The notes: a model not told the origin generated them from the letters alone. A stretch of DNA of 64,000 bases from Lacrimispora xylanisolvens (GCA_017084465.1 CP070896.1:2655001-2719000), one strand, 5' to 3'. Shown: positions 48,747 to 57,866, counted from the first letter of the stretch. Made by a program: numbers and translations.

Positions 48747-48950
48747 TTACCACCGTAAGTGCTTTTCCCTTAGCTTTTTCAAACACTGGGGAATTTGGTG
48801 GCCTTTTTCATAGATCTCTCCTCTAACAATGGAAATATCTTTTGGTGCATCAATAGCAAGTCTTAAATCTCCTTCCACGGATACCACCTGGATTACTATG
48901 TTTCCATTGATTACGAGATACTCTCCTGGATTCCTTCCTAACGATAACAT
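48747..48950 (-). CDS. csrA: Carbon storage regulator CsrA
   Basis: A 67-residue RNA-binding protein: MLSLGRNPGEYLVINGN...VEGDLRLAIDAPKDISIVRGEIYEK follows the CsrA five-strand fold, with the RLAIDAPKD signature and the RGEIYE recognition end. The start is ATG 48950, because AACAAGGAGGTGAAGCG lies immediately upstream. Paired with flagellin downstream, as in Bacillus, where CsrA represses translation of hag mRNA and is itself titrated by FliW. No fliW gene is visible in this window. Confidence 0.9.
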   Translation of the reverse strand: MLSLGRNPGEYLVINGNIVIQVVSVEGDLRLAIDAPKDISIVRGEIYEKGHQIPQCLKKLREKHLRW

Positions 48951-49266
48951 TCGCTTCACCTCCTTGTTTTTACGAAGCCTGCATTACTATTTTTGTAACT
49001 AATTGACATATATTCCCAGAATGTGTATTACAACAACCTGTTTTTATCTAGCTTTCTTTTATTTTATGTAACTTCTAGTTTTTTCAAAAAAATCCTTATT
49101 ATTATTTTCCTTTAGCCGATATACATTTTAGTGAGTAATTCACGCCTATTTAAAGGATATAATCAACTTTTGCCTGCGCTTTATATGTTCCTATAATACA
49201 CATTATGGGAACATGCAAAATTACACCTTTTTAATAAATGGTGCCCGGTAAAGGTCAATATAAATC

Positions 49267-49318
49267 AAAAAAAGAGCCTTAACCTGTCTGTTTTCAGACG
49301 AGTTAAGACTCTTTTTTG
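49267..49318. terminator. Bidirectional terminator upstream of csrA
   Basis: AAAAAAGAGCCTTAACCTGTC pairs with GACGAGTTAAGACTCTTTTTT; symmetrical A/T runs. It separates csrA's promoter region from the recombinase gene. The rest of the 49000-49260 stretch holds AT-rich promoter sequence but no gene. Confidence 0.85.
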
Positions 49319-49348
49319 TTTGTCTTTTTTACTGATTAAATAGTTCTA

Positions 49349-50178
49349 TCACCATGTAACGATTTTATCAATCAGGCTCTGCTGCTCCGTTGCCGTCCTT
49401 CTTAAATAAATCCTTGTGGTCTCAATGCTTTCATGCCCCATAAGGTCAGCAAGAAATGAAATGTCGTTGTATCCAGAAAGTTCTTTGCGTATCTATGTCG
49501 AAAAGAATGAGGATAGACCACATCGGGGTCAAGTCCGTATTTTATAGCATATCGTTTTAACTGCTGACCAACTCCCCGGGTTGAAATCCGTTCCCCGTAG
49601 CGGTTTTTAAATAAGTAACCACTGGTTATCTGATTTTGATCCATCCATACCTTTGCTTCCCTTTTCAGCTTTTCGGGAATATAGACTCTGCGGAGCTTTC
49701 CTCCTTTGGAATAGAGGTCCAGATATCCAAGTTCAACATGCTCTGCCTTTATCTGTATGAGTTCACTGACTCTGGCGCCGGTTGCTGCCAGGAACCATAC
49801 GACAAAATACCATTCCATGTTTCCATCCTGCTTTAATTTCTTTTTTAAATATTGATAGTCTGCATTACTAATTACATTTTCAAGGAAATTTTTCTGCTGT
49901 ATCTTAACATTCTTAAGTTGCAGTGGCTGCTGCTCTTTATAATAGAGATATTTATTCATGGCCTGAACCTTTAAATTTACGGTTTTCGGTTTATAGCTTT
50001 CCATGAGATAGCCTTTATAAGCCAATAAATTATCTTTGCTGATATCATTATATTGGGTGAAATAAGACCTTACTGCTGATATATAAGTTATGATTGTACT
50101 TTCAGATAAATTTTCCCTGCGAAGATATGATTCAAACTGCATTTGTGCCTGCGTTCTTTCCCGCAACTGTGCCTCCAT
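49349..50178 (-). CDS. Tyrosine site-specific recombinase (one frameshift)
   Basis: About 275 residues. The N-terminal SAM-like domain has RENLSESTIITYISAVRSYF and LLAYKGYLMESYKPKT, with the catalytic domain GARVSELIQIKAEHV (Arg), HSFRHRYAKNFL (His-x-x-Arg) and LMGHESIETTRIYLRRT (His and nucleophile Tyr). The C-terminus is out of frame near 49466-49478 (one base missing); restoring it gives GYNDISFLADLMGH...LIDKIVTW and a stop at 49349. It is a stand-alone integrase-type enzyme; no phage genes or attachment site are visible nearby. Confidence 0.86.
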
Positions 50179-50316
50179 TTGCTGTCCTCCGTACGCAAAT
50201 TTTAATGCATATCAATTTTTAATAGAATAATATAAGACTAAACCCACATAGATGAAGGGCATTGCTCCATAGCTTAATAATCTGCCATGCTGCAACGCCC
50301 CCGCTACCATCATCAA

Positions 50317-50529
50317 CTATCTTTCCGTACTTGTTTCTGAATGACCATAAAAGGTAAGCAGATATAATCCGCAGATCCCTACGACGGCATACACGATCCT
50401 TGTCAGCCAGGTCATGCTGCCGAAAATAAATGACACCAGGTTGAAATTGAAGAAACCTACCAGCCCCCAGTTTACTGCACCGATGATGGCAATTGTCAGA
50501 GCTGTGTAATTTAATGCTTTATTTCCCAT
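50317..50529 (-). CDS. DUF378 membrane protein
   Basis: A 70-residue membrane protein with two helices: LTIAIIGAVNWGLVGFFNF and WLTRIVYAVVGICGLYLLTF. The motif GAVNWGLVGFF-x-LV-x-FG is diagnostic of DUF378 (YuzA). AGGAGG precedes the ATG at 50529. The function is unknown. Confidence 0.85.
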   Translation of the reverse strand: MGNKALNYTALTIAIIGAVNWGLVGFFNFNLVSFIFGSMTWLTRIVYAVVGICGLYLLTFYGHSETSTER

Positions 50530-50583
50530 GGCACTACCTCCTTTTCCCTTATATTATGGAGTAGCTTCTTGGTTTTTTATACA

Positions 50584-52099
50584 TTATTTTCCCAAACTCG
50601 TGATTCTTGATCGGATTTCGTCCTCCCGGTCTTTAAATAAAAGACTTTTATTATATTGATAATAGCGTTCACACTCATACTCTTTTAAAAACTTCACACT
50701 GTAAAAACCAGTATTCAACTCTGTAATAAACAACACCATTTCCTGGCCGGCTGCAAAGGAGGCTTCCAGAAAATCAAATGCGTGTTCAAGGGATTTTCCA
50801 CTTTCTGCAAAAAAACTATCGTATCGTTCTGTTTCTTCCTGAAACATCTCCCTGATCTGCTTCCAGTCCTCTTCCAAATTATTTTTTGAGGATTTTTTAA
50901 TCGTTTCTTCTATATTAAGAAGTAGTGCTTCTACGTCACGGAATAGAAAATCTTCCCTTCTGTTTAAAAGTCCTGCTTCCCGTTTTTGTTTTACGGATTC
51001 ACTCCACTGGCTTCTTACGTCTCCTAACCGTTCCGCCATGGAAGTGTCTGAGTTCCCATCTGTTTCCGGATCAACCTTTTTCAGTTCTTCCATTAACAGG
51101 CCTGTACGGTCTCCCTGATCAGCCACCTTCTTAAAATGCTGACTCAGCCTTGATAAAAGGAGTCCCATTACATTTAACTTCTCATCAAAGGGAGCACGGC
51201 TTAATTTGTTGCATAAACTTTCCCGGATTGTGCCAGACAGTATTTCGTCAATCTGATAATCATCCCCGGTATTTATAGTACAGCTCCAGATAATTGGCAA
51301 AATCCTTTGCTATCTTTGGATACTGAATGTACTCACCCACTACATCACGGTCCGGCTTCTTATCCAGACGTTCATAAATCTTAATGAAGCTTGATAAATC
51401 CTCCCAGCCTCTTGGCGTGGCAAAGAATTTTCCATCTACCGTAGTTTCAATCCGGCAGAAGTTTTCCGTTCTGGCATTCAGATAGGAAATAACTGCAGGG
51501 TGGACTTCATGCTCATAGGCATAAGCCTTCCATACCTCGTAATCCGGCTCCACATGAATCAGCTTTATACGATCTAATGTAACCACGTCAAAATCACGGA
51601 CTGATTTGTTATACTCCGGAGGATTTCCTGCAGTTACAATAATCCAGCCTTCTGGTATGCGGTGATTTCCAAATGTCTTATACTGAAGAAATTGAAGCAT
51701 GGTGGGTGCCAGTGTTTCAGAAACGCAGTTTATTTCATCAATAAAGAGAATTCCCTCGGACAACCCTGTGCTTTCTATCTTATTATAAACAGAGGCTACA
51801 ATTTCACTCATGGTATATTCCGTCACACGGTATTGTTTTCCTCCATATTCCTTATCTGTAATAAATGGAAGTCCCACTGCACTCTGTCTTGTATGATGGG
51901 TGATGGTATAAGCCACCAGTCCGATCTGGCACTCTCTTGCAATCTGCTCCATAATCTGTGTTTTTCCCACTCCGGGCGGTCCCATTAAGAAAACCGGTCT
52001 CTGCCGCATTGCAGGAATTTCGTAGGTGCCGTAATTATCTTTTAGCAGATAAGCCTCTATGGTATTTTTAATTTCTTCTTTTGCTCGTTTTATATTCAT
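50584..52099 (-). CDS. MoxR-type AAA+ ATPase (one frameshift)
   Basis: About 505 residues after frame restoration. The MoxR core has MGPPGVGKTQIMEQIAREC (Walker A), GILFIDEINCV (Walker B) and ATPRGWEDLSSF. Near 51266-51270 an extra G turns YYKYRDDYQIDEILSG into YYKYRG and a stop; joining gives a ~200-residue helical C-terminal extension with DEILSGTIRESLCNKLSRAPFDEKL and MFQEETERYDSFF. MoxR proteins act with a VWA partner as chaperones for cofactor insertion or metal switching; the VWA gene is 18 bp upstream. RBS AGGAGAAC precedes 52099. Confidence 0.86.
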
Positions 52100-52117
52100 T
52101 GTTTTATTGTTCTCCTG

Positions 52118-53437
52118 TTAATTTACTTCCAGATCTTCCCTGGTCAATATTACCTTCATTGCCCAGCCTGGCACTGATATGTCCTGATACTGATCTTCCA
52201 TAAACACAAATGCCGTTTCATAGGGAGGCATTTTTACTGGATAGATTCCTTTTCCATCTGTAAAATACAACAACCCCCGGAGTTTTTTAAAGGTTCCTTT
52301 ATTCAGCAGACCATTTACATACTCAAATGCAGGCCGAAAATCAGTTCCTCCAAATCCGGAAAGAGTGAAATGTTTCATATAATCTTCCATTTCTTCTCTG
52401 CTTGTAATTGTTGCATCGGAACGGATCTGTTCATCACACTGTATGATATGAATGTTTATTTTACGAAAATAACTTTCAGATTCCCCAAGAACCTCGTAGG
52501 TCTGCTCCAAAAAGCTTCGCACCAGCTCGCCTGAGACAGACATGGAAGTATCAATCACGATTACAAAATCTTCGATCTTAAAAACTTCTCTCGTCTCAAG
52601 AGGTTCAATCAAAGGCATGTTTTTATAGAGCGTCAGGCCGTACGTATAGAATATGGAATCATAGGAATCGGGATCTACCTCCGCTTCCTCTTTCAGAACT
52701 GCGAATTTTCTTAAAAACCGTTTATAATCGTAGCGTTCCCGGTTTTCTATCTTTACCTGTTCCAAAAGCTGTCTGGAGGAATCTTCCTCCTCTTCTCCAA
52801 AGGATTCCATCTCCGTTTCCATTTTATCCCTGATATCCTGCCATTTATTCTGACGATCTATTTTCATACGGGGATCTTCTTCCTGCTCCCACTTTTCATG
52901 GCTGTCTACATAGAATTCTGTCTGCATACGGTGAAATGCTTCTTCTGACAAATTCATTTCCATAAGAATATGAAAAATTCCTTCCGCTGTGAATACAGGA
53001 AGCCTGCTTTTTATCTGTCCATAAATTTCACGCCGATATGGTGACTGATGCTGAAAAACAGATTTTACATAGAATCCATCCAGTATTGATTCAACCACTA
53101 TATCACACGCCAGATCCCAGTATTGCTTATCACGTTTCCCCATAGAACCCAGATGCCAGAATAAACAATGAAAAAGCATATGAAGATAAGCCCGGTTAAT
53201 TCGTATACGGCTGCCCTTGAACATGGAAAATAACAGCTCCGGCTGATAATAAATTACATAGCCGTCTGTACTGAGCCCGGAACCAGAGCGATCTGCTTCA
53301 AATCCAAAACTGCTTAACGCAACATCTAAATATCTGAAGTTTAAATAAAGTTCGTTTCTTGCATTACCAAGTATCTCATGTCCGAGCTCTACCTCGTTCA
53401 GTTCATCAAGCTGACGCTGTCTCACCGGATCAATCAT
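52118..53437 (-). CDS. VWA-domain protein with metallopeptidase-like N-terminus
   Basis: A 439-residue partner of the MoxR ATPase (DUF2201-type). The C-terminal VWA domain has the MIDAS motif DTSMSVS, a Thr in GFGGTDFRPAFEYV and Asp in FTDGKG, so it can hold Mg2+ and bind a protein target. The N-terminal half has RINRAYLHMLFHCLFWHLG and QYWDLACDIVVESILDG, a degenerate metallopeptidase pattern (HxxxH rather than HExxH) common to this family. An acidic middle (EEEEDSSRQLLEQ) links the two. It is upstream of MoxR, so the pair is co-transcribed. Confidence 0.85.
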   Translation of the reverse strand: MIDPVRQRQLDELNEVELGHEILGNARNELYLNFRYLDVALSSFGFEADRSGSGLSTDGYVIYYQPELLFSMFKGSRIRINRAYLHMLFHCLFWHLGSMGKRDKQYWDLACDIVVESILDGFYVKSVFQHQSPYRREIYGQIKSRLPVFTAEGIFHILMEMNLSEEAFHRMQTEFYVDSHEKWEQEEDPRMKIDRQNKWQDIRDKMETEMESFGEEEEDSSRQLLEQVKIENRERYDYKRFLRKFAVLKEEAEVDPDSYDSIFYTYGLTLYKNMPLIEPLETREVFKIEDFVIVIDTSMSVSGELVRSFLEQTYEVLGESESYFRKINIHIIQCDEQIRSDATITSREEMEDYMKHFTLSGFGGTDFRPAFEYVNGLLNKGTFKKLRGLLYFTDGKGIYPVKMPPYETAFVFMEDQYQDISVPGWAMKVILTREDLEVN

Positions 53438-53714
53438 TCTATATACCTTCTTTCTATACTTTCCTAAATACGGTAAAACCTAAATATTATATACAACGCT
53501 AAGTGAATCATTCTGAAAGCGATTTTATATAAATTCATTCTAACAAAATTAATACTCTTTTTCTATTGTTTTGGCCTTACTTTTAATCAAAGTAAAAAAA
53601 GAAAATAATAATAAAGCAATTACATTTTCATATTAGTGCATTAAAGTAAACTAACAGTTTAACATTCTACACCCATTTATAATATATGTCAATACCCATG
53701 AACCGGCAATTAAT
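53438..53714. other. AT-rich region upstream of the VWA gene
   Basis: About 280 bp. It contains the promoter region for VWA-MoxR (leftward), long A/T runs and no coding potential. No riboswitch recognised. Confidence 0.5.
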
Positions 53715-53715
53715 A

Positions 53716-53757
53716 AAAGGTGTATGAAACGAGCAATCTCCCATTTCATACACCTTT
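53716..53757 (-). terminator. Terminator after the leucine-rich-repeat gene
   Basis: AAAGGTGTATGAAA pairs with TTTCATACACCTTT around a 13-nt loop, followed on the minus strand by TATTAATT. Confidence 0.75.
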
Positions 53758-53790
53758 CTATATTAATGATAATATTAAAATCAATTCATA

Positions 53791-54763
53791 CTAAAGAGAA
53801 AATGTACGTTTTTTTACTGGGAAACGCAAATGTCTTAAATCCATTAGAGAACTTAACAGCTCTGTATTATTATTTTCCGATGCCACATCAATCATCCGGT
53901 CAAAATCTGTCTGTTCCTTGCAAAACTCAGCTGCCAGCCAGAGAAATAATTCACTTTCTTTTTGTGCCCCTTCCGCGGCTGCCTGTAGATGCTCCTTTAA
54001 ATAATCCTCATAAGTCTTCCGGTCTCTGGGAAGAAGATTAAGAGGCGTATACAATCTTAAAAGAGCAAGCGCTGCAGTCAGGCGATCGGATTCCTGAACA
54101 CGTACATGGGGAAATAACGCATCATATTTATGAAACTGAAATTCGGACTGGTCAAAGCAATATCGGTACAAATGACCGCATCCATGCATCTCCCGAAATA
54201 TAATCCGAGCTGGCGTGTGTTCCACCGACTCCTCGTACATTTCAGGAAATATCAGCCTTGCAGTCATATTCTTTGTATGATAATTTACATAGAGTTCCTG
54301 CCTTAGCTCCGATACAATACCCTGCATACAGGAGCGGTTCCCATCTGTAATATGAATGTCCAGATTTCTGATTCCAAGACATCCGGTAAACAAACCGGAC
54401 CCCAGATCCGCAATGGAGCTGTAACACTCCCAAATGGCGAAATTTATAACAATTGTAAAAAGCATAGTTTCCAATTTTTCTAATGGAAGGAGGTAGATAC
54501 AGATCCTCTAAAAGATCACCTGTCATTTCTGGTGGCAGATCTTTTTCCTCATAGGAAGCGGGACTTCCCTCTTCATCGCACATTTGAATGCCATCTCCGA
54601 TATGAGAAAGCATCTCATTTCTTCCCTCGCTGTTGGAGAATGCATACTCTGCTAACTCCGTAACTGGAATATTTCCAATCTTCTCCGGAACACGTACAAC
54701 ACCCCCGTATCCTCTGCATGTCAAAATCCGCACATGATCATTTACTATCTGATATAAAAACAT
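53791..54763 (-). CDS. BspA-like leucine-rich-repeat protein (one frameshift)
   Basis: About 323 residues. VRVPEKIGNIPVTELAEYAFSNSEGR and LYLPPSIRKIGNYAFYNCYKF are the BspA repeats (x-LP-x-x-I-x-x-I-x-x-x-A-F). The later part, with RHLECYSSIADLGSGLFTGCLGIRNLDIHI and PARIIFREMHGCGHLYRYCF, is a distinct helical domain. An extra G near 54455-54463 breaks the frame between them. No signal peptide is visible (MFLYQIVNDHVRI), so it is cytoplasmic, unlike surface BspA. It lies 350 bp upstream of the VWA-MoxR pair on the same strand and may be a companion. Confidence 0.7.
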
Positions 54764-54855
54764 TTTAGTACCTCTCCAATAGATTGTTTAACAAATCAAT
54801 ATAACAGAAAAAGGGGGAAAAATCAACAGGTTCATTTCATTTAAATATCATTAAA

Positions 54856-54905
54856 TAAAAAGGAGAACCTTCAGGAAAGATATTTTTCTCCTGTAGATTC
54901 TCCTT
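54856..54905 (-). terminator. Terminator of larE
   Basis: AGGAGAATCTACAGGA pairs with TCCTGAAGGTTCTCCT around an AT-rich centre, then TTTTTATTT on the minus strand. Confidence 0.85.
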
Positions 54906-54909
54906 ATAT

Positions 54910-55722
54910 TTATTCTTTATTCAACGTTAAGTTCATGCTCCCCATGCGGTAACCGTCTAAATCCAGTGTCACATAGGTAAAACCAATCCGATGAAACTCT
55001 GCCGTTATCACACTTTTTTTAGGTTCTGTAATGAGCTGGGCAATCTGATCCGGGAGCACTTCGATCCTGGCTATTGTACCATGGATACGAACTCTCACCT
55101 GGGAAAACCCTAAGTCCAGTAAAAGCTGTTCCGCTTTGTCAACCATAGAGAGCTTTTCTTTGGAAATAGTCTCGCCATACACAAACCGGCTGGACAGACA
55201 GGCGAACGATTGCTTGTTCCATGTATTTAATCCCAGTTCCCTGGATAACTCCCTTATTTCCTCCTTATTCAGCTCCGCATAGCGAAGGGGACTGTGAACC
55301 CCCAGCTCTGCAACAGCTATAAGCCCCGGGCGGTAATCGCCGTTATCATCCAGATTGGAACCTTCCGCTATCTGCTTTATCCCATGCTCTGACGCAACTT
55401 CTGCCACTTTTTCAAACAACTCATGCTTGCATAAATAACATCTGTTTTTGGGATTGCTGCTAAAACCTTCTATATCAAGTTCTTCACTGTCAACAATAAA
55501 ATGCGGGATTCCTTCTCTCTCACAAAACGCAATTGCCTCATTCAGTTCCCGTTCCGGAAAAGAACAGGATTTGGCTGTCACCGCAATTACCCGGTCTCCA
55601 AGAACTTCATGTGCCGTTTTTAATAAAAATGTTGAATCCACCCCTGAAGAAAAAGCAACTGCCAGACTTTCCAATTCTGAGATATAAGTCCTCAATTTCT
55701 GGTCTTTCTCTTGTATATTCAT
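54910..55722 (-). CDS. larE: ATP-dependent sacrificial sulfur transferase LarE
   Basis: A 270-residue PP-loop enzyme that adds sulfur to the nickel-pincer nucleotide precursor of lactate-racemase-type cofactors. PP-loop VAFSSGVDSTFLLK with the second motif AEGSNLDD, and RPGLIAVAELGVHSPLRYAELNKEEIRELSRELGL as in the family. Three cysteines (NRCYLCKHELF and SFACLSSRF) suggest a cluster-containing LarE, not the sacrificial single-cysteine form. larA, larB and larC are not in the window. The start at 55722 is set by GGAGACT and the MNIQEKDQK opening. A terminator follows. Confidence 0.88.
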   Translation of the reverse strand: MNIQEKDQKLRTYISELESLAVAFSSGVDSTFLLKTAHEVLGDRVIAVTAKSCSFPERELNEAIAFCEREGIPHFIVDSEELDIEGFSSNPKNRCYLCKHELFEKVAEVASEHGIKQIAEGSNLDDNGDYRPGLIAVAELGVHSPLRYAELNKEEIRELSRELGLNTWNKQSFACLSSRFVYGETISKEKLSMVDKAEQLLLDLGFSQVRVRIHGTIARIEVLPDQIAQLITEPKKSVITAEFHRIGFTYVTLDLDGYRMGSMNLTLNKE

Positions 55723-55801
55723 ATAGTCTCCTTTTACCACACTTCATTAATATGTTTATAGGAATTATAGCAATCGGAAAGAGAAGTGTCAATTCCTCAT
55801 T

Positions 55802-55855
55802 TTCACAAACTCTTCACAGTAGTATCATAATCTGGTCACATTTTTCCGGTATATT
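55802..55855 (+). promoter_or_regulatory. PhoP box and promoter of small RNA copy 1
   Basis: TTCACA (55802), TTCACA (55813), ATCATA (55824) and GTCACA (55835) at exactly 11-bp spacing, then TATATT (55850-55855) as -10. This is the Firmicute PhoP-box layout (TT-A/T-ACA hexamers on an 11-bp period, ending about 10 bp upstream of the -10, in place of a -35). The first 20 bases are identical to copy 2. Confidence 0.65.
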
Positions 55856-55861
55856 AATAAT

Positions 55862-55950
55862 TACAAAGAGGCTAATAACCCTTTCATATAAATACTTTTT
55901 CATACTTCAGCCGGTAGGATCCCGCCAATCTTACCGGCTCCTCCCTTTTT
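55862..55950 (+). ncRNA. Candidate phosphate-regulated small RNA, copy 1
   Basis: About 89 nt with a hairpin AAAGAGG-CTAATAA-CCCTTT near the 5' end and a final hairpin GCCGGTA/TACCGGC (55910-55938), then CTCCTCCCTTTTT. The terminal hairpin loop and tail are C-rich (GATCCCGCC; CTCCTCCC), able to pair with GGAGG ribosome sites. No open reading frame. The second copy at 58322 keeps the same elements with compensating changes. No known Rfam class recognised. Confidence 0.6.
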
Positions 55951-56060
55951 AGAAGCTTATTTAGCCTGTCTGTGTTAACAGCGGCAGCGCGACACATCTG
56001 ATTGTAATCTGTACCTTTTTCCTATATAATAAATAAAAACAGTTACAATAGGGGGATCAT

Positions 56061-56753
56061 ATGAAAAAAGTAAAAATTCTATTATTATCGGCATGTCTGT
56101 CATCTCTTTTCACCATTCAATCGTTTGCCGGTTGGATACAACAGGATAATGGTCAGTGGAAATACGATCAGAACGGAACACCAGTAGTCAGCCAGTGGAT
56201 TGAGGATCAGGGCAACTGGTATTATTTTGATGAAAATGGTGTGATGTTAACAAATACCACACAAAACATTAATGGTGTAAATTATACTTTTGACGCTTCG
56301 GGGAAATGGCTTGATTCTAATGCCGACAATAAGAAGGCATCTAATACATATAAAAATACAGAATTTGGGTACTCTCTTGAGATTCCCACAGATGTGACCA
56401 CAACTGCTTTTGATGGTAATTCTCAAACATTCGATATAACCAATGACAATATGTTAATTTCATTTGACAATGAAACAATTCCCGAATATCTTGATCCTCA
56501 AGTATATGCCAATGCATTTGAATTGGGTTTTGTTAATGCATTAAAGGATAAAGTGACTTTCATTGATCGTACCAACACTCAGCTGGGGGAATTTGCAGCA
56601 ATAAAAACCAGATATATCTACAAGGATGCAATTAATTTGGATTATTATGCTTGTATCCGAGGAAATAAAACAATATTTGTTTTCTCATTATATATACCAG
56701 ATACCCAGGGTAAAGCCCAGGAAATATTAAACACATTAAAATTACTAAAATAA
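56061..56753 (+). CDS. Secreted protein with choline-binding-type repeats
   Basis: A 230-residue exported protein. The signal peptide (KVKILLLSACLSSLFTIQSFA) is followed by two or three cell-wall-binding repeats, GWIQQDNGQWKYDQNGTPVVSQWIEDQGNWYYFDENGVM, then a ~130-residue domain of unknown type (FGYSLEIPTDVTTTAFDG...LKLLK) resembling the proteins tagged PsbP/DUF-like that fold like a lipid- or calcium-binding beta sheet. Function unknown. RBS AGGGGG at 56051 precedes ATG 56061. Copy 1 of the small RNA ends 110 bp upstream. Confidence 0.75.
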   Translation: MKKVKILLLSACLSSLFTIQSFAGWIQQDNGQWKYDQNGTPVVSQWIEDQGNWYYFDENGVMLTNTTQNINGVNYTFDASGKWLDSNADNKKASNTYKNTEFGYSLEIPTDVTTTAFDGNSQTFDITNDNMLISFDNETIPEYLDPQVYANAFELGFVNALKDKVTFIDRTNTQLGEFAAIKTRYIYKDAINLDYYACIRGNKTIFVFSLYIPDTQGKAQEILNTLKLLK

Positions 56754-56781
56754 AAAATGCGAAAAGAAAGAAGTGAATATT

Positions 56782-57390
56782 ATGTATTTTTGTGCTAACT
56801 GTAAAATTCATTCCTGCAGTTCAGGTGATTTTTCAAATGCTCCCAAAGGCTGCCCAAGTCTCTCAAATGATATGGAGAATCTGTCATCTATGTATCAGGA
56901 TGAAGAGAATTTAAAGATCTCCAGAGCTTCTGCAATCGTGGTTAGTGACAGGTATGGTAGTAAAACCAGATTGGAAGAAACCATGGACTTTGCCAGAGAA
57001 TGTGAATACAAAAATCTGGGGCTGGCATTTTGTATTGGACTTACAGATGAAGCAGAAATATTGCGTAAGGTGCTTGTAAGCAATGGTTTTCAGGTGGAAT
57101 CCATATTATGTAAAACCGGACACCTCTCCAGGGAGCTGATTGGAATTCATGATAATCCGGTCGCTATGTGTAATCCAATTGCACAGGCTCATTTTCTCAA
57201 TGAAGCAAAAACGGATTTAAACATTGTACTTGGTCTTTGTGTCGGACACGATTCTCTGTTTATAAAGTATTCCCAGGCTCCTGTCACCGTATTTGCAGTC
57301 AAAGACCGTGTACTGTGCCATAATCCTTTGGGCGCGATTTATCAGGCCAATGCGTATTATCACGATAAGCTTTTTCCTTCGAAAGACTAA
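56782..57390 (+). CDS. DUF1847 protein
   Basis: A 202-residue protein with cysteines in MYFCANCKIHSCSSGDFSNAPKGCPSL near the start and later FCIGLTDEAEILRKVL, LCKTGH, MCNPIAQAHFLNEAKTDLNIVLGLCVGHDSLF. This pattern matches DUF1847, a metal-binding clostridial family (often 8 Cys). Start at 56782 (MYFCANC) is preferred to GTG 56773 because AGAAAGAAG precedes it. Role unknown. Ends at a shared terminator. Confidence 0.8.
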   Translation: MYFCANCKIHSCSSGDFSNAPKGCPSLSNDMENLSSMYQDEENLKISRASAIVVSDRYGSKTRLEETMDFARECEYKNLGLAFCIGLTDEAEILRKVLVSNGFQVESILCKTGHLSRELIGIHDNPVAMCNPIAQAHFLNEAKTDLNIVLGLCVGHDSLFIKYSQAPVTVFAVKDRVLCHNPLGAIYQANAYYHDKLFPSKD

Positions 57391-57425
57391 GCTTGCCATT
57401 TGAGATCAAAAGTTTAATAATAGAA

Positions 57426-57468
57426 AGGAAGGCTGCTAACGCTCGTTCAGATCGTTAACAGCCTTCCT
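57426..57468. terminator. Bidirectional terminator between DUF1847 and VOC genes
   Basis: GGAAGGCTGCTAACG pairs with CGTTAACAGCCTTCC; the flanks are AT-rich. Confidence 0.75.
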
Positions 57469-57476
57469 GCTTATAT

Positions 57477-57866
57477 TTATTGATTAAATGAGCCGATTTC
57501 AATCAAATTACCTTCCGGATCTGCAATATAGCAGGTACGCTGCCCCCATGGCTCTGTGTTCGGTTCCATAACCGGAGTTGCCCCCTTAGAAACAACATCC
57601 CGGAATGCCAAATCTACTGCATCATAATTTTCCACACTTAACGCTATTTCATAATGCCCATTGATATCTTTAGCATAATGAAATCCCCTGTTTGTCATCT
57701 TCTCAAAATCACTTCTCCGATATAGCAAAAACAAGGTACCGTCTTTCTCCAGGTAAACATTGGTTGCGTTTTCGTCTTCCTTAATATCAAATCCCAGTAC
57801 GTCACGATAAAACCGTACCATAACTGACATATCCTCTACAAAAATGCCAAATCCATCTAATTTCAT
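57477..57866 (-). CDS. VOC-family (glyoxalase-fold) protein
   Basis: A 129-residue vicinal-oxygen-chelate protein: MKLDGFGIFVEDMSVMVRFYRDVLGFDI at the start, then NVYLEKDGTLFLLYRRSDF, YEIALSVENYDAVDLAFRDVVSKGATPVMEPNTEPWGQRTCYIADPEGNLIEIGSF at the end. The expected metal ligand positions (Asp/Glu at the first strand, Glu/His inside and GNLIE's Glu) are partly kept. Substrate unknown; it may be a glyoxalase-like or fosfomycin-like enzyme. RBS AGGAGGTATG precedes the ATG. Confidence 0.85.
   Translation of the reverse strand: MKLDGFGIFVEDMSVMVRFYRDVLGFDIKEDENATNVYLEKDGTLFLLYRRSDFEKMTNRGFHYAKDINGHYEIALSVENYDAVDLAFRDVVSKGATPVMEPNTEPWGQRTCYIADPEGNLIEIGSFNQ

Noticed and set aside
49115..49122. GCCGATAT resembling a SigD (-10) flagellar promoter
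   Set aside because: It lies on the plus strand pointing away from csrA and flagellin, and no TAAA -35 is at the right distance.
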